A stretch of 38,554 nucleotides of DNA from H17-190 sp034435615 (GCA_034435615.1 DAOTWZ010000035.1:1-38554); one strand, 5' to 3'. Shown: positions 23,166-31,691, numbered from the stretch's first letter. Made by a program: numbers and translations. The notes: a model not told the origin generated them from the sequence alone.

Positions 23166-23747
23166 ATGCCTATGGAGACGGTGAAGGCGCTGAAGGAATG
23201 GGCGGTGACGGTCCAGGCGCTGGCCCGGGGCCGTCAGGTGATCCTCCTGCGCAAGGGGGGCATCCACGAGAAGCGGTTCGATACCGAGTACCGTAGTTTC
23301 TTCCTCTACCCCACCTACGAGCACCAGCGGCGCGAGCTCATCAAGCCCCAGTTCCATGCCGACCTTGAGGAGACCCTGCGAGACGTCCCGCCGCCGGACA
23401 CTCTGACCGTGTCCTACTGGGCGGAGGCGGCCGAGCTGTACGAGCTGCGGGAGGAGGAGCAGGTGGCCGCCCTCTCGCCCCATTTCATCTGGACGGAGGA
23501 CTACGCCCTCCGTCGCCTGCACTGGCGGCCCAAGCAACCCCTCACCCTGATGCTGGTACGCCTCTACCGGCTGCCGCGTCCCGTCTCTCTGCCCGTCCTG
23601 CCCGAGTACGCCGGCTGCTTCTCCTGGGTGGACCTGCCGGCGGAGGCGCTCTCCTTGGAGGGAGCGACTCCCGTCCTCAGCGACGCCGAGTTCGAGGACC
23701 GGGCCCGCCCCGTCCGGGAATCCCTGAAGGGCCTCATCCCCGGCTAG
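23166..23747 (+). CDS. DUF1802 family protein
   Basis: 193-residue protein of unknown function. The N-terminal stretch with ALKEWAVTVQALARGRQVILLRKGG and the LYPTYEHQ motif is characteristic of DUF1802. The AGGAGG ribosome site is 3 nt from the ATG at 23166 and 9 nt from a second in-frame ATG at 23172; either may be used. Its 3' end overlaps by 14 bp the 3' end of the opposing MBL gene. No role is inferred. Confidence 0.85.
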   Translation: MPMETVKALKEWAVTVQALARGRQVILLRKGGIHEKRFDTEYRSFFLYPTYEHQRRELIKPQFHADLEETLRDVPPPDTLTVSYWAEAAELYELREEEQVAALSPHFIWTEDYALRRLHWRPKQPLTLMLVRLYRLPRPVSLPVLPEYAGCFSWVDLPAEALSLEGATPVLSDAEFEDRARPVRESLKGLIPG

Positions 23748-24579
23748 CGGGGCCGGGCTCCCGCGGCAGCGCCAGCAGGCGGGCCACGTGCCGGGCCGCC
23801 GACCGCTCCAGCACCGTCCGGGCGTCGCTGGGGATAACCCGCTCCCACCAGGCGCCGTATATGCGGTCGAAAGGGAGGCCATCCAGGGCACGCAGCACCC
23901 CCCGCACCTCCGCCGCCGAGAGGGGCACCCAGTTGGGGTAGCTCCACATGAAGGTGACGTAGCGACGGTCGGGGGCCACCATGATGGTGTCGCCGCTGAG
24001 GAGGACGCCGCGGCCCTGAGCGCCATCCCGCCAGTGGAGGACGGCACTGCCCGGGAAGTGGCCGCCGCACTGGGCCAGCGTCACCCCAGGGGCCAGGGCC
24101 AGCCTGCCCCGCCAGGGGACCATGACGCTCTCGTCCCGCCACTGCACCCACGGCAGGTCGTCCTCCGGCACGTAGACGCGGGCCCCGAAGGCCCTGGCCC
24201 ACTCCACCATGGAGCCGTAGAAGTGGGGATGGGAGGGGCAGATGGCGCTGACCCCTCCCAGCTCCCGCAGTCTGGCCACCGTCTCCCCGTCCAGATAGCT
24301 GATGCAGTCCCAGAGGACGTTGCCCTCCGGCGTCTGTAACAGGAGCGCCCTCTGGCCGATGGCGAAGCCCGGCTCCGTTCCCACTCCCCACAGCCCCGCC
24401 TCTACCTCCTCGATGCGGTTGCGGTAGCCCCGGGCCTCCATCTCGGCCAGGGTGGTCCAGCGCTGGCCCCGCGGGGGTACGTATTGGCGCTCGTCCTGAC
24501 ATATGGAGCAGACAGCCGGCGGCCCCTCCGTGGGCGCCTGCTGCACTCCGCAGGTTACGCATATGTAGGGGACAGCCAT
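23734..24579 (-). CDS. Zinc-ribbon MBL fold protein with atypical metal motif
   Basis: 281-residue protein. An N-terminal two-knuckle zinc ribbon (CVTC at 7-10, CSIC at 24-27) precedes an MBL domain. Instead of HxHxDH the first motif reads H117-P-H119-F-Y-G: the Asp and third His are replaced by Tyr121 and Gly122. Other MBL elements remain: GGHFPGS (His174), LLSGDT (Asp197). One metal site may be lost or rebuilt by other residues. A family with SHPHFY is known to me only as unclassified MBL hydrolases. It overlaps the convergent DUF1802 gene by 14 bp and is not obviously in an operon. Confidence 0.85.
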   Translation of the reverse strand: MAVPYICVTCGVQQAPTEGPPAVCSICQDERQYVPPRGQRWTTLAEMEARGYRNRIEEVEAGLWGVGTEPGFAIGQRALLLQTPEGNVLWDCISYLDGETVARLRELGGVSAICPSHPHFYGSMVEWARAFGARVYVPEDDLPWVQWRDESVMVPWRGRLALAPGVTLAQCGGHFPGSAVLHWRDGAQGRGVLLSGDTIMVAPDRRYVTFMWSYPNWVPLSAAEVRGVLRALDGLPFDRIYGAWWERVIPSDARTVLERSAARHVARLLALPREPGPASRG

Positions 24580-24619
24580 CCTGCCCTCAAGGATACCGCT
24601 ACCAGCGCCCCCCGGCGAG

Positions 24620-24656
24620 AAAAAAGGCGAGGGGCCAGCCGCGGCCGGCCCCTCGC
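24620..24656 (-). terminator. Rho-independent terminator of the mrp/lipoprotein operon
   Basis: 10-bp perfect stem GCGAGGGGCC / GGCCCCTCGC (24627-24636 and 24647-24656). On the minus strand it is followed by CC and then TTTTTT (24625-24620). It lies 17 bp after the lipoprotein stop codon. It is the only hairpin in the window with a clear U-tract. Confidence 0.85.
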
Positions 24657-24673
24657 TTCCCCTCTCCGGCGGC

Positions 24674-25165
24674 CTACCGCACCGTCACCCGGATCTCCTT
24701 CACCACCGGCGGCGAGAGGGGCGTGTGGTCATTGTTGACCAGCTCCACCGCCACCTTGTACTGGCCGGGCTGGACGTTGGGCCAGGTGTAGGAAGTGGTG
24801 GCGGTGGCATGGTAAGTGCCCTGTCCGGTCACCGCCGGGCGGCCGGCTGTGGTGGGCACCTGCTCGTCCGGGCGGAGGAGGAAGAAGTGGACGTGGCCCT
24901 CGTTGGGGGCGTTGGCCATGCCGAGCTTGTCCACCACCTGGAAGTTGCTGACCCTCACCTGCACCGGGAGGTTCCCTGCCGAGACCGTGGCGCCGTCCTG
25001 CGGCGTTACTATCTCCACGCTGGGGGCAGCGGTGGGCGTAGTGCCGGCGCGTGGCGAGGGCGAGGGGGCAGTCGTCTCCTCGCCGCCGCCACCGCAGGCG
25101 CTGGCCAGGGCTGCCAGGGCGAGGAGGCCAGAAAGGGCCAGAAGAGCGGGGCGTCTGAGGGGCAT
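24674..25165 (-). CDS. Secreted lipoprotein, DUF4399-like
   Basis: 163-residue lipoprotein precursor. A signal peptide with Arg-Arg, a long hydrophobic stretch and a lipobox-like ASAC (Cys24) is followed by a Gly/Thr/Pro-rich linker and a beta-sandwich-like domain (about 48-163). The APNEGHVHFFL segment (HxH) and the final VKEIRVTVR resemble DUF4399-type domains. The ATG at 25165 has AGGAGG 8 nt upstream; an upstream in-frame ATG at 25207 would put extra residues before the signal peptide. The gene follows mrpG by 48 bp and is probably the last gene of the mrp operon, ended by a U-tract terminator. A cell-surface metal-binding role is possible from the histidines (inference). Confidence 0.85.
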   Translation of the reverse strand: MPLRRPALLALSGLLALAALASACGGGGEETTAPSPSPRAGTTPTAAPSVEIVTPQDGATVSAGNLPVQVRVSNFQVVDKLGMANAPNEGHVHFFLLRPDEQVPTTAGRPAVTGQGTYHATATTSYTWPNVQPGQYKVAVELVNNDHTPLSPPVVKEIRVTVR

Positions 25166-25213
25166 CGTCCGCACCTCCTGTGGGGGTATCTCGGGGTGTC
25201 TCTCCACCTATAC

Positions 25214-25639
25214 TTACGAGCCCTGGCCCCGCTGCGGATTGCTCTCCTGGCCATCGCCCTGGCTGCCCGTCTCCCCGGGCACCTCGAGGCCGCTGCGCAG
25301 GACGTGAGTGTGGGGGTCGTAGCGGCCTCGGAGCTCGTCCATCAGCGTCCCCTTCCACAGGGGCACCCCCACGAAGTAAGCGGCGCGGCCTATCATGTGG
25401 GCGGCCACCGGGGAGGTCAGGAAGATGAAGAGCATCGTCACCAACGCCCTCAACCCCACGCCCACCTCGGCGAAATGGACAGTCACGGCGCTGAGCAGAA
25501 GGCCTCCACCAAGGGTGGCCGCCTTGGTGTTGGCCGACATGCGGGTGAAGAGGTCCGGCATGCGGAGCATGGCCAGGCCGGCCACCAGCATGAAGCCGCT
25601 GCCCAGCACGAGAAGGGCGGCCGTCACCCCACCGCTCAT
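25214..25639 (-). CDS. mrpG: Na+/H+ antiporter subunit MrpG
   Basis: 141-residue small membrane subunit of the Mrp antiporter. It has three hydrophobic helices in the first 90 residues, including the family stretch RMPDLFTRMSANTKAATLG. The hydrophilic C-terminal tail (about 105-141) is longer than in many MrpG proteins. The ATG overlaps the mrpF stop (ATGA), so translation is coupled. Mrp exchanges cytoplasmic Na+ for external H+ and needs all seven subunits. Confidence 0.95.
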   Translation of the reverse strand: MSGGVTAALLVLGSGFMLVAGLAMLRMPDLFTRMSANTKAATLGGGLLLSAVTVHFAEVGVGLRALVTMLFIFLTSPVAAHMIGRAAYFVGVPLWKGTLMDELRGRYDPHTHVLRSGLEVPGETGSQGDGQESNPQRGQGS

Positions 25640-25920
25640 GGCCGGGCCCGCCTCTCCAGGTAGCGGGCAAAGGCCACCGTCCCCATGAAGGAGACGACGG
25701 CCACCACTATCGCCACGTCCATGAAGAAGGCCTGCTCCTGGTCCACCGCGTAGACCAGGCTGACCCCCATCACCTGGAGCCCTATCAGGTCCAGCGCCAC
25801 CACCCGGTCGGGAAGGGTGGGGCCGCGCAGGAGGCGCAGGAAGGCCAGGACGATGCCCAGGGCGAGCATCAGAAGGCCCCAGTGGGTGGGAGAGGTGGGG
25901 GAGAAGATGTCCAGCGGCAT
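25636..25920 (-). CDS. mrpF: Na+/H+ antiporter subunit MrpF
   Basis: 94-residue protein with three hydrophobic helices (about 14-28, 41-58, 65-87). The LRGPTLPDRVVALDLIG motif is diagnostic of MrpF/MnhF. The ATG overlaps the mrpE stop (TGATG) and the stop overlaps mrpG. This short ORF lies in frame within a longer spurious frame upstream; the start at 25920 is fixed by family alignment and the overlap. Confidence 0.95.
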   Translation of the reverse strand: MPLDIFSPTSPTHWGLLMLALGIVLAFLRLLRGPTLPDRVVALDLIGLQVMGVSLVYAVDQEQAFFMDVAIVVAVVSFMGTVAFARYLERRARP

Positions 25921-26264
25921 CAACGGGTCACCTCCAGCAGGCGTCGCTCCATCTCGCTCTTTATCCGCTCCCGCGTCCGGCCCGCCTCGTCCAGGTACAT
26001 GGCGTGGACGTAAAGCACCTGCCTGTCGGCGGAGACGTCCAGGCTCAGGGTGCCGGGCGTCAGGGTGATCAGGTTGGCCAGGAGGGTTATCTCCAGGTCG
26101 CTGCGGGCGTCCAGAGGGACGGCGATGATTCCCGGTCGCAGGTGGAAGCGGGGCGTCAGGACGTCGTAGGCCACCCGCAGGCTGGCCAGCAACACCTCCC
26201 AAAGAAAGAAAAGGGCGAAGCGGACTATGCGCAGGAACCGGCCTGTCAGCCTCACGTAGGACAA
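25920..26264 (-). CDS. mrpE: Na+/H+ antiporter subunit MrpE
   Basis: 114-residue MnhE/MrpE protein with one or two N-terminal hydrophobic helices and a cytoplasmic alpha-beta domain. The FRLRPGI-like segment (FHLRPGIIAVPLD), LLANLITLTPGTLSLDVS and the VHAMYLDE ending are typical. The likely start is a TTG at 26264 with GGGAGG 9 nt upstream; the site overlaps the mrpD stop. Length is somewhat shorter than the usual 155-165 residues because the N-terminal helices are reduced. Confidence 0.9.
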   Translation of the reverse strand: MSYVRLTGRFLRIVRFALFFLWEVLLASLRVAYDVLTPRFHLRPGIIAVPLDARSDLEITLLANLITLTPGTLSLDVSADRQVLYVHAMYLDEAGRTRERIKSEMERRLLEVTR

Positions 26265-26270
26265 GGCGCA

Positions 26271-27758
26271 TCACCTCCCTAGCACTGCCTCTATGTACTG
26301 GCTGGGGTCGAGAAGCTGTTCGGCGGCCCGCGTGGCCAGGGCGAAGAGCGGCCCCGCCCCCAGCCCCATGGCCAGCGTCAGGGCGGCCAGGGCCGCCGCC
26401 GGCAGCACCATCGCCGGGCCGGGGGTGTCCAGGCGGCGCTCCGTCGCCCCTCTTTCCCCATCCTCTTGCCAGAAGGCCCTGAGCCAGACCTTCATCAGGG
26501 AGAGAAGGCCCAACAGGCTGACCGCCAGGGCGAGCCCTACCATGACGTACTGCTCCGCCTCGAGCCCTCCGCGCACCAGTGCCAGCTTGCCGAAGAAGCC
26601 GGAGAGTGGCGGCAGGCCGGCCAGAGAGAGGGCGGGGAGCAGGAAGAGCAGCCCCAACCCGGGACGGGTGCGGTACAGCCCTCCCCCGGCCGTTGGCCCG
26701 CGGGAGTCCGAGAGGCGCTGGGCGATGCCGCTCACCATGAACAGGCCGGCGTTGTCCACCATATCGTGGAGGGCGTAGAAGACCGCCCCCGCCAGGGAGA
26801 GGGGAGTGAAGATGCCGAGCCCCATCCCCACGTAGCCGATCTGCGCCACCACCTGGAACGAGAGTATGCGGCGGAACTCCTCTTGGGCCACCGCCCCCAG
26901 CACGCCCACCGCCATCGTCGCCCCGGAGAGGGCCAGGATCAGGTTGTGGGTGAAGGCCACGTCCTGCACGAAGAGGAGGGTGAAGACGCGCACCAGGGCG
27001 TAGACGCCCACCTTGGTGAGGAGCCCGGCGAAGACGGCGGAGACGGCGGGCGGCGGCGTATGGTAGGAGGCCGGGAGCCAGAAGAAGAGGGGGAAGAGGG
27101 CCGCCTTGATGCCCAGCGCTACCAGAAAGAGCATGGCCACCGTCGTCACCAGGCCGGGCCGCCCGGCCTCCCGCAGCTTCAGGGCCAGATCGGCCATGTT
27201 CAGAGTGCCGGCCAGCCCGTAGAGAATGCCTATGGCCGCCAACAGGAGCAGGGAGGAGAGAAGGTTCAGGACGAAGTATTTGATGGCCCCCTCCATCTGC
27301 GCCCGCTCGCCCCCCAGGGCCATGAGGACGAAGGAGGCCATCAGCATCACCTCGAACCAGACGAAGAGATTGAAGACGTCGCCGGTGAGGAAGGCGCCGC
27401 AGACGCCCATCAGCAGCAGGTGGAGGAAGGGATAGTAGCCGAAGGCCTCCCTTCGGTCGTCCATGCTCCCTAGGGAGTAGACGGCCACCGCCAGGCCGAT
27501 GATGGCGGCCACCACCAGCATGACGGCGCTGAAGGTGTCCACCGCCAGGACGATGCCGAAGGGCGCCGGCCAGTCCCCCAGGCGATAGACCTGCACCCCC
27601 TCCTGCCATACCCGCACCAGCAGCAGCGAGGAGACGGCCAGCAGGGCGGCCATGGCCAGCACCGCCAGCGCCCGTTGCAGCCAGCGTCGCCACAGGACAA
27701 AGGAGAGGGCGGCGCTGGCCAGTGGCAGCAGCAGGGGGAGGGCGGGCAGGACGCTCAC
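26271..27758 (-). CDS. mrpD: Na+/H+ antiporter subunit MrpD
   Basis: 495-residue polytopic protein homologous to complex I subunits NuoM/NuoN, with about 14 hydrophobic segments. Conserved charged residues of the proton channel are visible: a Glu in FVWFEVMLMASF (about 132-143), a Lys in the ALGIKAALFPLFFWLP stretch (about 215-230) and the LLTKVGVYAL lysine. The ATG overlaps the mrpC stop (ATGA). Confidence 0.96.
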   Translation of the reverse strand: MSVLPALPLLLPLASAALSFVLWRRWLQRALAVLAMAALLAVSSLLLVRVWQEGVQVYRLGDWPAPFGIVLAVDTFSAVMLVVAAIIGLAVAVYSLGSMDDRREAFGYYPFLHLLLMGVCGAFLTGDVFNLFVWFEVMLMASFVLMALGGERAQMEGAIKYFVLNLLSSLLLLAAIGILYGLAGTLNMADLALKLREAGRPGLVTTVAMLFLVALGIKAALFPLFFWLPASYHTPPPAVSAVFAGLLTKVGVYALVRVFTLLFVQDVAFTHNLILALSGATMAVGVLGAVAQEEFRRILSFQVVAQIGYVGMGLGIFTPLSLAGAVFYALHDMVDNAGLFMVSGIAQRLSDSRGPTAGGGLYRTRPGLGLLFLLPALSLAGLPPLSGFFGKLALVRGGLEAEQYVMVGLALAVSLLGLLSLMKVWLRAFWQEDGERGATERRLDTPGPAMVLPAAALAALTLAMGLGAGPLFALATRAAEQLLDPSQYIEAVLGR

Positions 27759-28102
27759 TCCTCGGTGCTCCTGAGGTCGTCCAGGTTGTCGGTGCCCAGC
27801 GTCTGGTAGACGCGATAGGCCAGCACTACAGCGAAGGCCAGAACGCCGAAGCCGATGACGATGGCAGTGAGGATGAGCGCCTGGGGGAGGGGATCGGCGT
27901 AGGGAGGCGGCACCGCCGTCGCCCCCTCGGGGACGAGGGGCCCGCCCCCCCGCACCAGGCCGGCGGCGGTGAAGACCAGCAGGTTGGTGGCGTTGCTCAG
28001 GATGGCTATCCCGATGAGGATACGGACGATGCTCCGCCGCAGGAGCAGGTAGACCCCCACAGCGAAGAGCCCACCCACCAGGAAGGCCATCACCGTCTCC
28101 AT
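27755..28102 (-). CDS. mrpC: Na+/H+ antiporter subunit MrpC
   Basis: 115-residue NuoK-like subunit with three hydrophobic helices. The LIGIAILSNATNLLVF and ALILTAIVIGFGVLAFAVVL stretches are diagnostic of MrpC/MnhC. It is followed by mrpD with an ATGA overlap and preceded by mrpB with a 4-bp gap. Confidence 0.96.
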   Translation of the reverse strand: METVMAFLVGGLFAVGVYLLLRRSIVRILIGIAILSNATNLLVFTAAGLVRGGGPLVPEGATAVPPPYADPLPQALILTAIVIGFGVLAFAVVLAYRVYQTLGTDNLDDLRSTEE

Positions 28103-28106
28103 ATCG

Positions 28107-28517
28107 CTACTCCTCTCCCAGCGTCCAGAGGACGGTCAGGGTCGCCCCTATGACCGTCAGATAGACGCCGACATCGAACAGGAAGGGTGTTCCCAGCTCC
28201 AGGCCCAGGGCGGGCACCTTCGCCCAGACGCCAGTCAGGAAGGGCTCCCCCCTGACCAGAGCCACGAGCCCCGCCACCAGCGATACCAGCAAGCCCAGGC
28301 CGGCCAGCGCCCGCGGCGGGACGGGCAGGAGACGCCTCGCCTCGCCCACGCCGAAAGCGATGGCGTAGAGGGCCAGGCCGGCCGCCACCACCAGGCCGCC
28401 GCTGAAGCCGCCTCCCGGCTCGTTGTGGCCCCGCCAGAGCAGGAACAGGGAGAAGGCCACCATGGGGGGCAGCACCAGACGGGCGGCCGTGCGCAGTATC
28501 AGGTCACGCATCGCCAT
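28107..28517 (-). CDS. mrpB: Na+/H+ antiporter subunit MrpB
   Basis: 136-residue MnhB-domain membrane protein with four hydrophobic segments. The family core WRGHNEPGGGFSGGLV (about 28-43) and the FDVGVYLTVIG ending are clear. The ATG at 28517 overlaps the mrpA stop (TGATG). A second in-frame ATG at 28511 has better spacing (8 nt) to AGGGAG and may be the real start. Confidence 0.95.
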   Translation of the reverse strand: MAMRDLILRTAARLVLPPMVAFSLFLLWRGHNEPGGGFSGGLVVAAGLALYAIAFGVGEARRLLPVPPRALAGLGLLVSLVAGLVALVRGEPFLTGVWAKVPALGLELGTPFLFDVGVYLTVIGATLTVLWTLGEE

Positions 28518-30802
28518 CACTCCCTGGGCCCTCGCAACCTCAGCAGGGCGTAGACGCCGATGCCGGCGAGGGCCAGCACGGTGATCTCCCCCAGGGTGTC
28601 CAGCCCCCGGAAGTCCACCACGATGACGTTCACCACGTTGCGCCCGTGGGCCAGGGGACGGCTGTTCTCGGCATAGAAGTCGGATATGGGGGGGCTGAAC
28701 TGAAGGGCCGTGGCCGCCAGCAGGAGGACGGTCATCAGGCCGCCCACACCGAGGGCGATGACGGCATCCCGCAGTCGGGCGGTGGTGCTGGAGAGGCGGG
28801 CGAACCGCGGCAGGTGGTAGAACACCAGGACGAAGAGGACCACCGCCAGCGTCTCCACCAGCACCTGAGTCATGGCCAGGTCCGGCGCCCCGAAAAGGAG
28901 ATAGATGAGGGCCACGCCGTATCCCACCGCTCCCATGGCTGCCACGGCCGCCAGCCGCGAGGTGGAGGTAGCGGCCACCAGCGCCGCCAGGAGCATCGTC
29001 GCCGGGACCATAAGCTCGTAGATGCGGAGGTCGGCCAGGGGGGCTGGCCTCACCGGGGAGCCGCGCAGGGCCAGCGTCGCTCCCACCAGGGCGACGAGCC
29101 CCAGCACCGTCGCCGTGGTGTAGGCCCGCAGGTAGCCGCTCTGGAGGGCCCGCGTCAGGCCCCTGGCCAGCCAGTCCAGCCCCTGGAGGGAGAGGTCATA
29201 GCAGCGCCCCGGCGTCGGCACGGGGATGCCCCTCAGCCTTTCCCAGGCCTCCCGCAGCAGGGCTCGGGCGCCGTAGAGGCCCATACCAGCGACGAGGCTG
29301 ACCACGCTCAGGCCCAGCGCCGGGGTCAGCCCGTGCCAGAGGGCCAGCTTTGTCCCGGCCCCATCGGTGAGGACGCTCATCGCTGCCGGCGCCGTCAGCG
29401 TGCCGTCCACCAGCCGGGGGACGATGCCGGAGACCAGGCCAGCCAGCCCCAGGACCAGGGGGCCAGCCCACAGCAGGAGCGGAGCCTCGGACGTCCGGGG
29501 GTCCGGCGCGTCGCCGGCCAGGAAGGGCCGCAGGGTGACGAGGGCGGCCGTGGCCGTCAGCAGGGCGCCGGCGCCCACCAGCGCCCCCAGGATAGCGCCG
29601 GAGGCCGCTTCGTATGCCACCTCCTTGGCTACGAAGCCCAGCGCCGGGGGCAGCCCCGCCATGGAGAGTCCGGCCAGGAGGGCGGCCAGGGCTGTCCCGG
29701 GCATCGCGCTGGCCAGCCCGCCCAAACGATCCACGTCCCTGGTGCCCGTCTGGTGGTCCACAGCGCCGGCCACGAGAAAGAGGGCGCCCTTGTAGAGGGC
29801 GTGGGCCAGTAGCTGGGCCATGGCCGCTTTGACAGCCGTCGGCGTGCCCACGCCCACCAGCAGCACCAGCATCCCCAGGGTACTGATAGTGGAGTAAGCC
29901 AGGACGCGTTTCAGATCCCGCGAGACGAGGGCCAGGAAGGCGCCGCAGACCATGGTCAGGGCCCCAACGGCCACGGTGATGTAGAGCCAGGCAGCGCTCT
30001 CCCCCAGGACGGGGCTGAAGCGGGACAGAAGATAAACGCCCGCCTTCACCATCGTCGCCGAGTGGAGGTAGGCGCTGACGGGGGTGGGCGCCTCCATGGC
30101 GTTGGGGAGCCAGAAGTGAAAAGGCACCTGGGCCGATTTGGTGAAAGCCCCCACCAGGAGCAGCAAGAGGGCGGCCAGATAGAAGCGCTGCTCCCGCAGG
30201 GACTCCCCCTGGGCTAGCAGCTCCGTCACCTGGGTGGTGCCGCTGGCCAGGCCCAGGAGGACGAGGCCGGCCAGCAGGGCCAGCCCGCCCATGACCGTCA
30301 CCAGGAGCGCCTGCAGGGCAGCGGCGCGGGCATCCGCGCGCTCGTGCTCAAAGCCTATCAGGAGGAAGGAGGAGAGAGAGGTCAGCTCCCAGAAGACGTA
30401 GAGGGTGATGATGTCCCCGGCCAGCACCAGCCCCAGCATGGAGCCCATGAAGAAGAGGAGCAGCGGATAGAATCGCTCCAGCTCCTTGCGGCTGGCCAGG
30501 TAGTCGCCTGAGTAGAGGACGACGATGGTGCCGATGCCGCAGACCAGGAGGGCGAAGAGGAGCCCCAGGCCATCCAGATAGAAAGACAGCTCCACGCCCA
30601 GCCCCGGCACCCACGGTCGTCGCTCCAGGAGGGTGGCCCCCTCCGACACGCCGGGCACCTGCCAGGCGAAGTAGCCGGTCAGGGCCGCTGGCAGCAGGGC
30701 CAGGACCCAGCCGGCGCGGGCGCCGGCCAGGCGGGCCACCGCCGGCGACAGGGCCGCCAGGGCGAAAACTGCGATGACAGCGAGCGTGCAGCCACCAGGC
30801 AT
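28517..30802 (-). CDS. mrpA: Na+/H+ antiporter subunit MrpA
   Basis: 761-residue large subunit, homologous to NuoL, with about 20 hydrophobic helices. The core includes FVFWELTSLSSFLLIGF-like text (YVFWELTSLSSF, Glu near 139), GAFTKSAQVPFHFWLP with the conserved Lys (about 218) and AMEAPTPVSAYLHSATMVKAG. The C-terminal extension carries MbhD/MrpB-like regions ending with NVIVVDFRGLDTLGEITVL, as in full-length MrpA. A GGGAGG site lies 6 nt before the ATG. It is the first gene of the mrpABCDEFG operon, which supports Na+ export and pH homeostasis, driven by the proton gradient. Confidence 0.97.
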   Translation of the reverse strand: MPGGCTLAVIAVFALAALSPAVARLAGARAGWVLALLPAALTGYFAWQVPGVSEGATLLERRPWVPGLGVELSFYLDGLGLLFALLVCGIGTIVVLYSGDYLASRKELERFYPLLLFFMGSMLGLVLAGDIITLYVFWELTSLSSFLLIGFEHERADARAAALQALLVTVMGGLALLAGLVLLGLASGTTQVTELLAQGESLREQRFYLAALLLLLVGAFTKSAQVPFHFWLPNAMEAPTPVSAYLHSATMVKAGVYLLSRFSPVLGESAAWLYITVAVGALTMVCGAFLALVSRDLKRVLAYSTISTLGMLVLLVGVGTPTAVKAAMAQLLAHALYKGALFLVAGAVDHQTGTRDVDRLGGLASAMPGTALAALLAGLSMAGLPPALGFVAKEVAYEAASGAILGALVGAGALLTATAALVTLRPFLAGDAPDPRTSEAPLLLWAGPLVLGLAGLVSGIVPRLVDGTLTAPAAMSVLTDGAGTKLALWHGLTPALGLSVVSLVAGMGLYGARALLREAWERLRGIPVPTPGRCYDLSLQGLDWLARGLTRALQSGYLRAYTTATVLGLVALVGATLALRGSPVRPAPLADLRIYELMVPATMLLAALVAATSTSRLAAVAAMGAVGYGVALIYLLFGAPDLAMTQVLVETLAVVLFVLVFYHLPRFARLSSTTARLRDAVIALGVGGLMTVLLLAATALQFSPPISDFYAENSRPLAHGRNVVNVIVVDFRGLDTLGEITVLALAGIGVYALLRLRGPRE

Positions 30803-30863
30803 CCGGGGCCTCCCGGGACGCCCTACCGGGTATGGATGCTATCCCTCGCGAAACGCCTGCGCA

Positions 30864-30889
30864 GGGGACACGCAAGTCCACGTGTCCCC
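30864..30889. promoter_or_regulatory. Inverted repeat upstream of mrpA
   Basis: Perfect 9-bp inverted repeat GGGGACACG / CGTGTCCCC with an 8-bp spacer, in the 265-bp gap between the tetR stop (31068) and mrpA start. On the minus strand it would be in the mrp leader, about 60 nt before the start. It could be a leader hairpin, an operator or the end of the tetR transcript. The rest of the gap shows nothing convincing. Confidence 0.5.
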
Positions 30890-31067
30890 CGGTCCGCGCT
30901 GTCGATGACCGGCATGACGGCTTAGTCCAGACTGAAGCGACGCCCCGCTCTCCTGCGGACGCGCTCAAATACGTTAGCGAAAGCGCTGGCTTCGGGCAAC
31001 CAGAAAGCGGGGAATTTCGAATACGGCTAGGAGGACAGCAGGCCAGGGCGAAAGTCAGCCGGGGGTC

Positions 31068-31664
31068 TTATCCCTGACCTCCACTGTCAGGTGGGCAGCC
31101 GATGCCTCGCATGACGATATCGGTGAAGTCGTCAGCGAACTGTTGAGGGGAGACCGGCCCCGCCGGATCCATCCACTCGACAGTCCACAGGACCATCCCC
31201 AGTATGGCCATTCGGGCGCTCTTGGTCCTCACGTCCCGGAAGGCGCCTGCCCTGATGCCCTCCAGCAGGATCTCGTCCAGGATGCGGTCAACCCTGTCCC
31301 GTTTGGTCTGTATCTCTCTGGCCTGCTCAGGGGGTAGGAACCGCCTTTCCCAGAGAAAGGCAGCCATGCGCTTTCGGCTGGTCGCTATCAGGTCGATGGT
31401 CGTGTGGACAAAGAGCCTGAGCTTCTCCCGAGGGGGGCGGTCTTCCCTCAGGATCGCTTCGAGACGTGGCAACAGGTCATCGATGAGGGAAGAATGAATG
31501 TCTACCAGCAGATCCGCCTTGGAGTGGAAGTGGTGATAGATGGTACTCTGGGAGATGCCGGCTGCCCTAGCGAGGTCTCGCATGGATGTGCCATGATAGC
31601 CGTTTTGCAGGAACAGGTCTGCCGCCAGTTCGAGGAGCTGTCTGCGCCTGTTCGCCTCGCTCAT
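31068..31664 (-). CDS. TetR/AcrR family transcriptional regulator
   Basis: 198-residue regulator. The N-terminal helix-turn-helix (about 5-52) contains GYHGTSMRDLARAAGISQSTIYHHFHSKADLL, and the C-terminal part (about 75-190) is a helical ligand domain similar to fatty-acid and acyl-CoA-responsive TetR proteins. An ATG at 31664 was chosen because a TACAAT -10 box lies at 31686-31691, which would put the longer frame (start 31727) upstream of the promoter. It is between the CoA-transferase/thiolase operon and mrp. The catabolic genes are a likely target (inference). Confidence 0.9.
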   Translation of the reverse strand: MSEANRRRQLLELAADLFLQNGYHGTSMRDLARAAGISQSTIYHHFHSKADLLVDIHSSLIDDLLPRLEAILREDRPPREKLRLFVHTTIDLIATSRKRMAAFLWERRFLPPEQAREIQTKRDRVDRILDEILLEGIRAGAFRDVRTKSARMAILGMVLWTVEWMDPAGPVSPQQFADDFTDIVMRGIGCPPDSGGQG

Positions 31665-31685
31665 GGCATGGACTCTCAACTGCCC

Positions 31686-31691
31686 ATTGTA
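31686..31691 (-). promoter_or_regulatory. -10 box of the tetR gene at 31068-31664
   Basis: TACAAT (minus strand, 5 of 6 to consensus), 21 bp before the ATG at 31664. No good -35 hexamer is seen at normal spacing. Confidence 0.35.

Noticed and set aside
25921..27693. Large N-terminal extension in frame with mrpF
   Set aside because: The extension is Gly/Arg/Pro-rich shadow of mrpD and mrpE; mrpF starts at 25920 by family alignment and overlap with mrpE.
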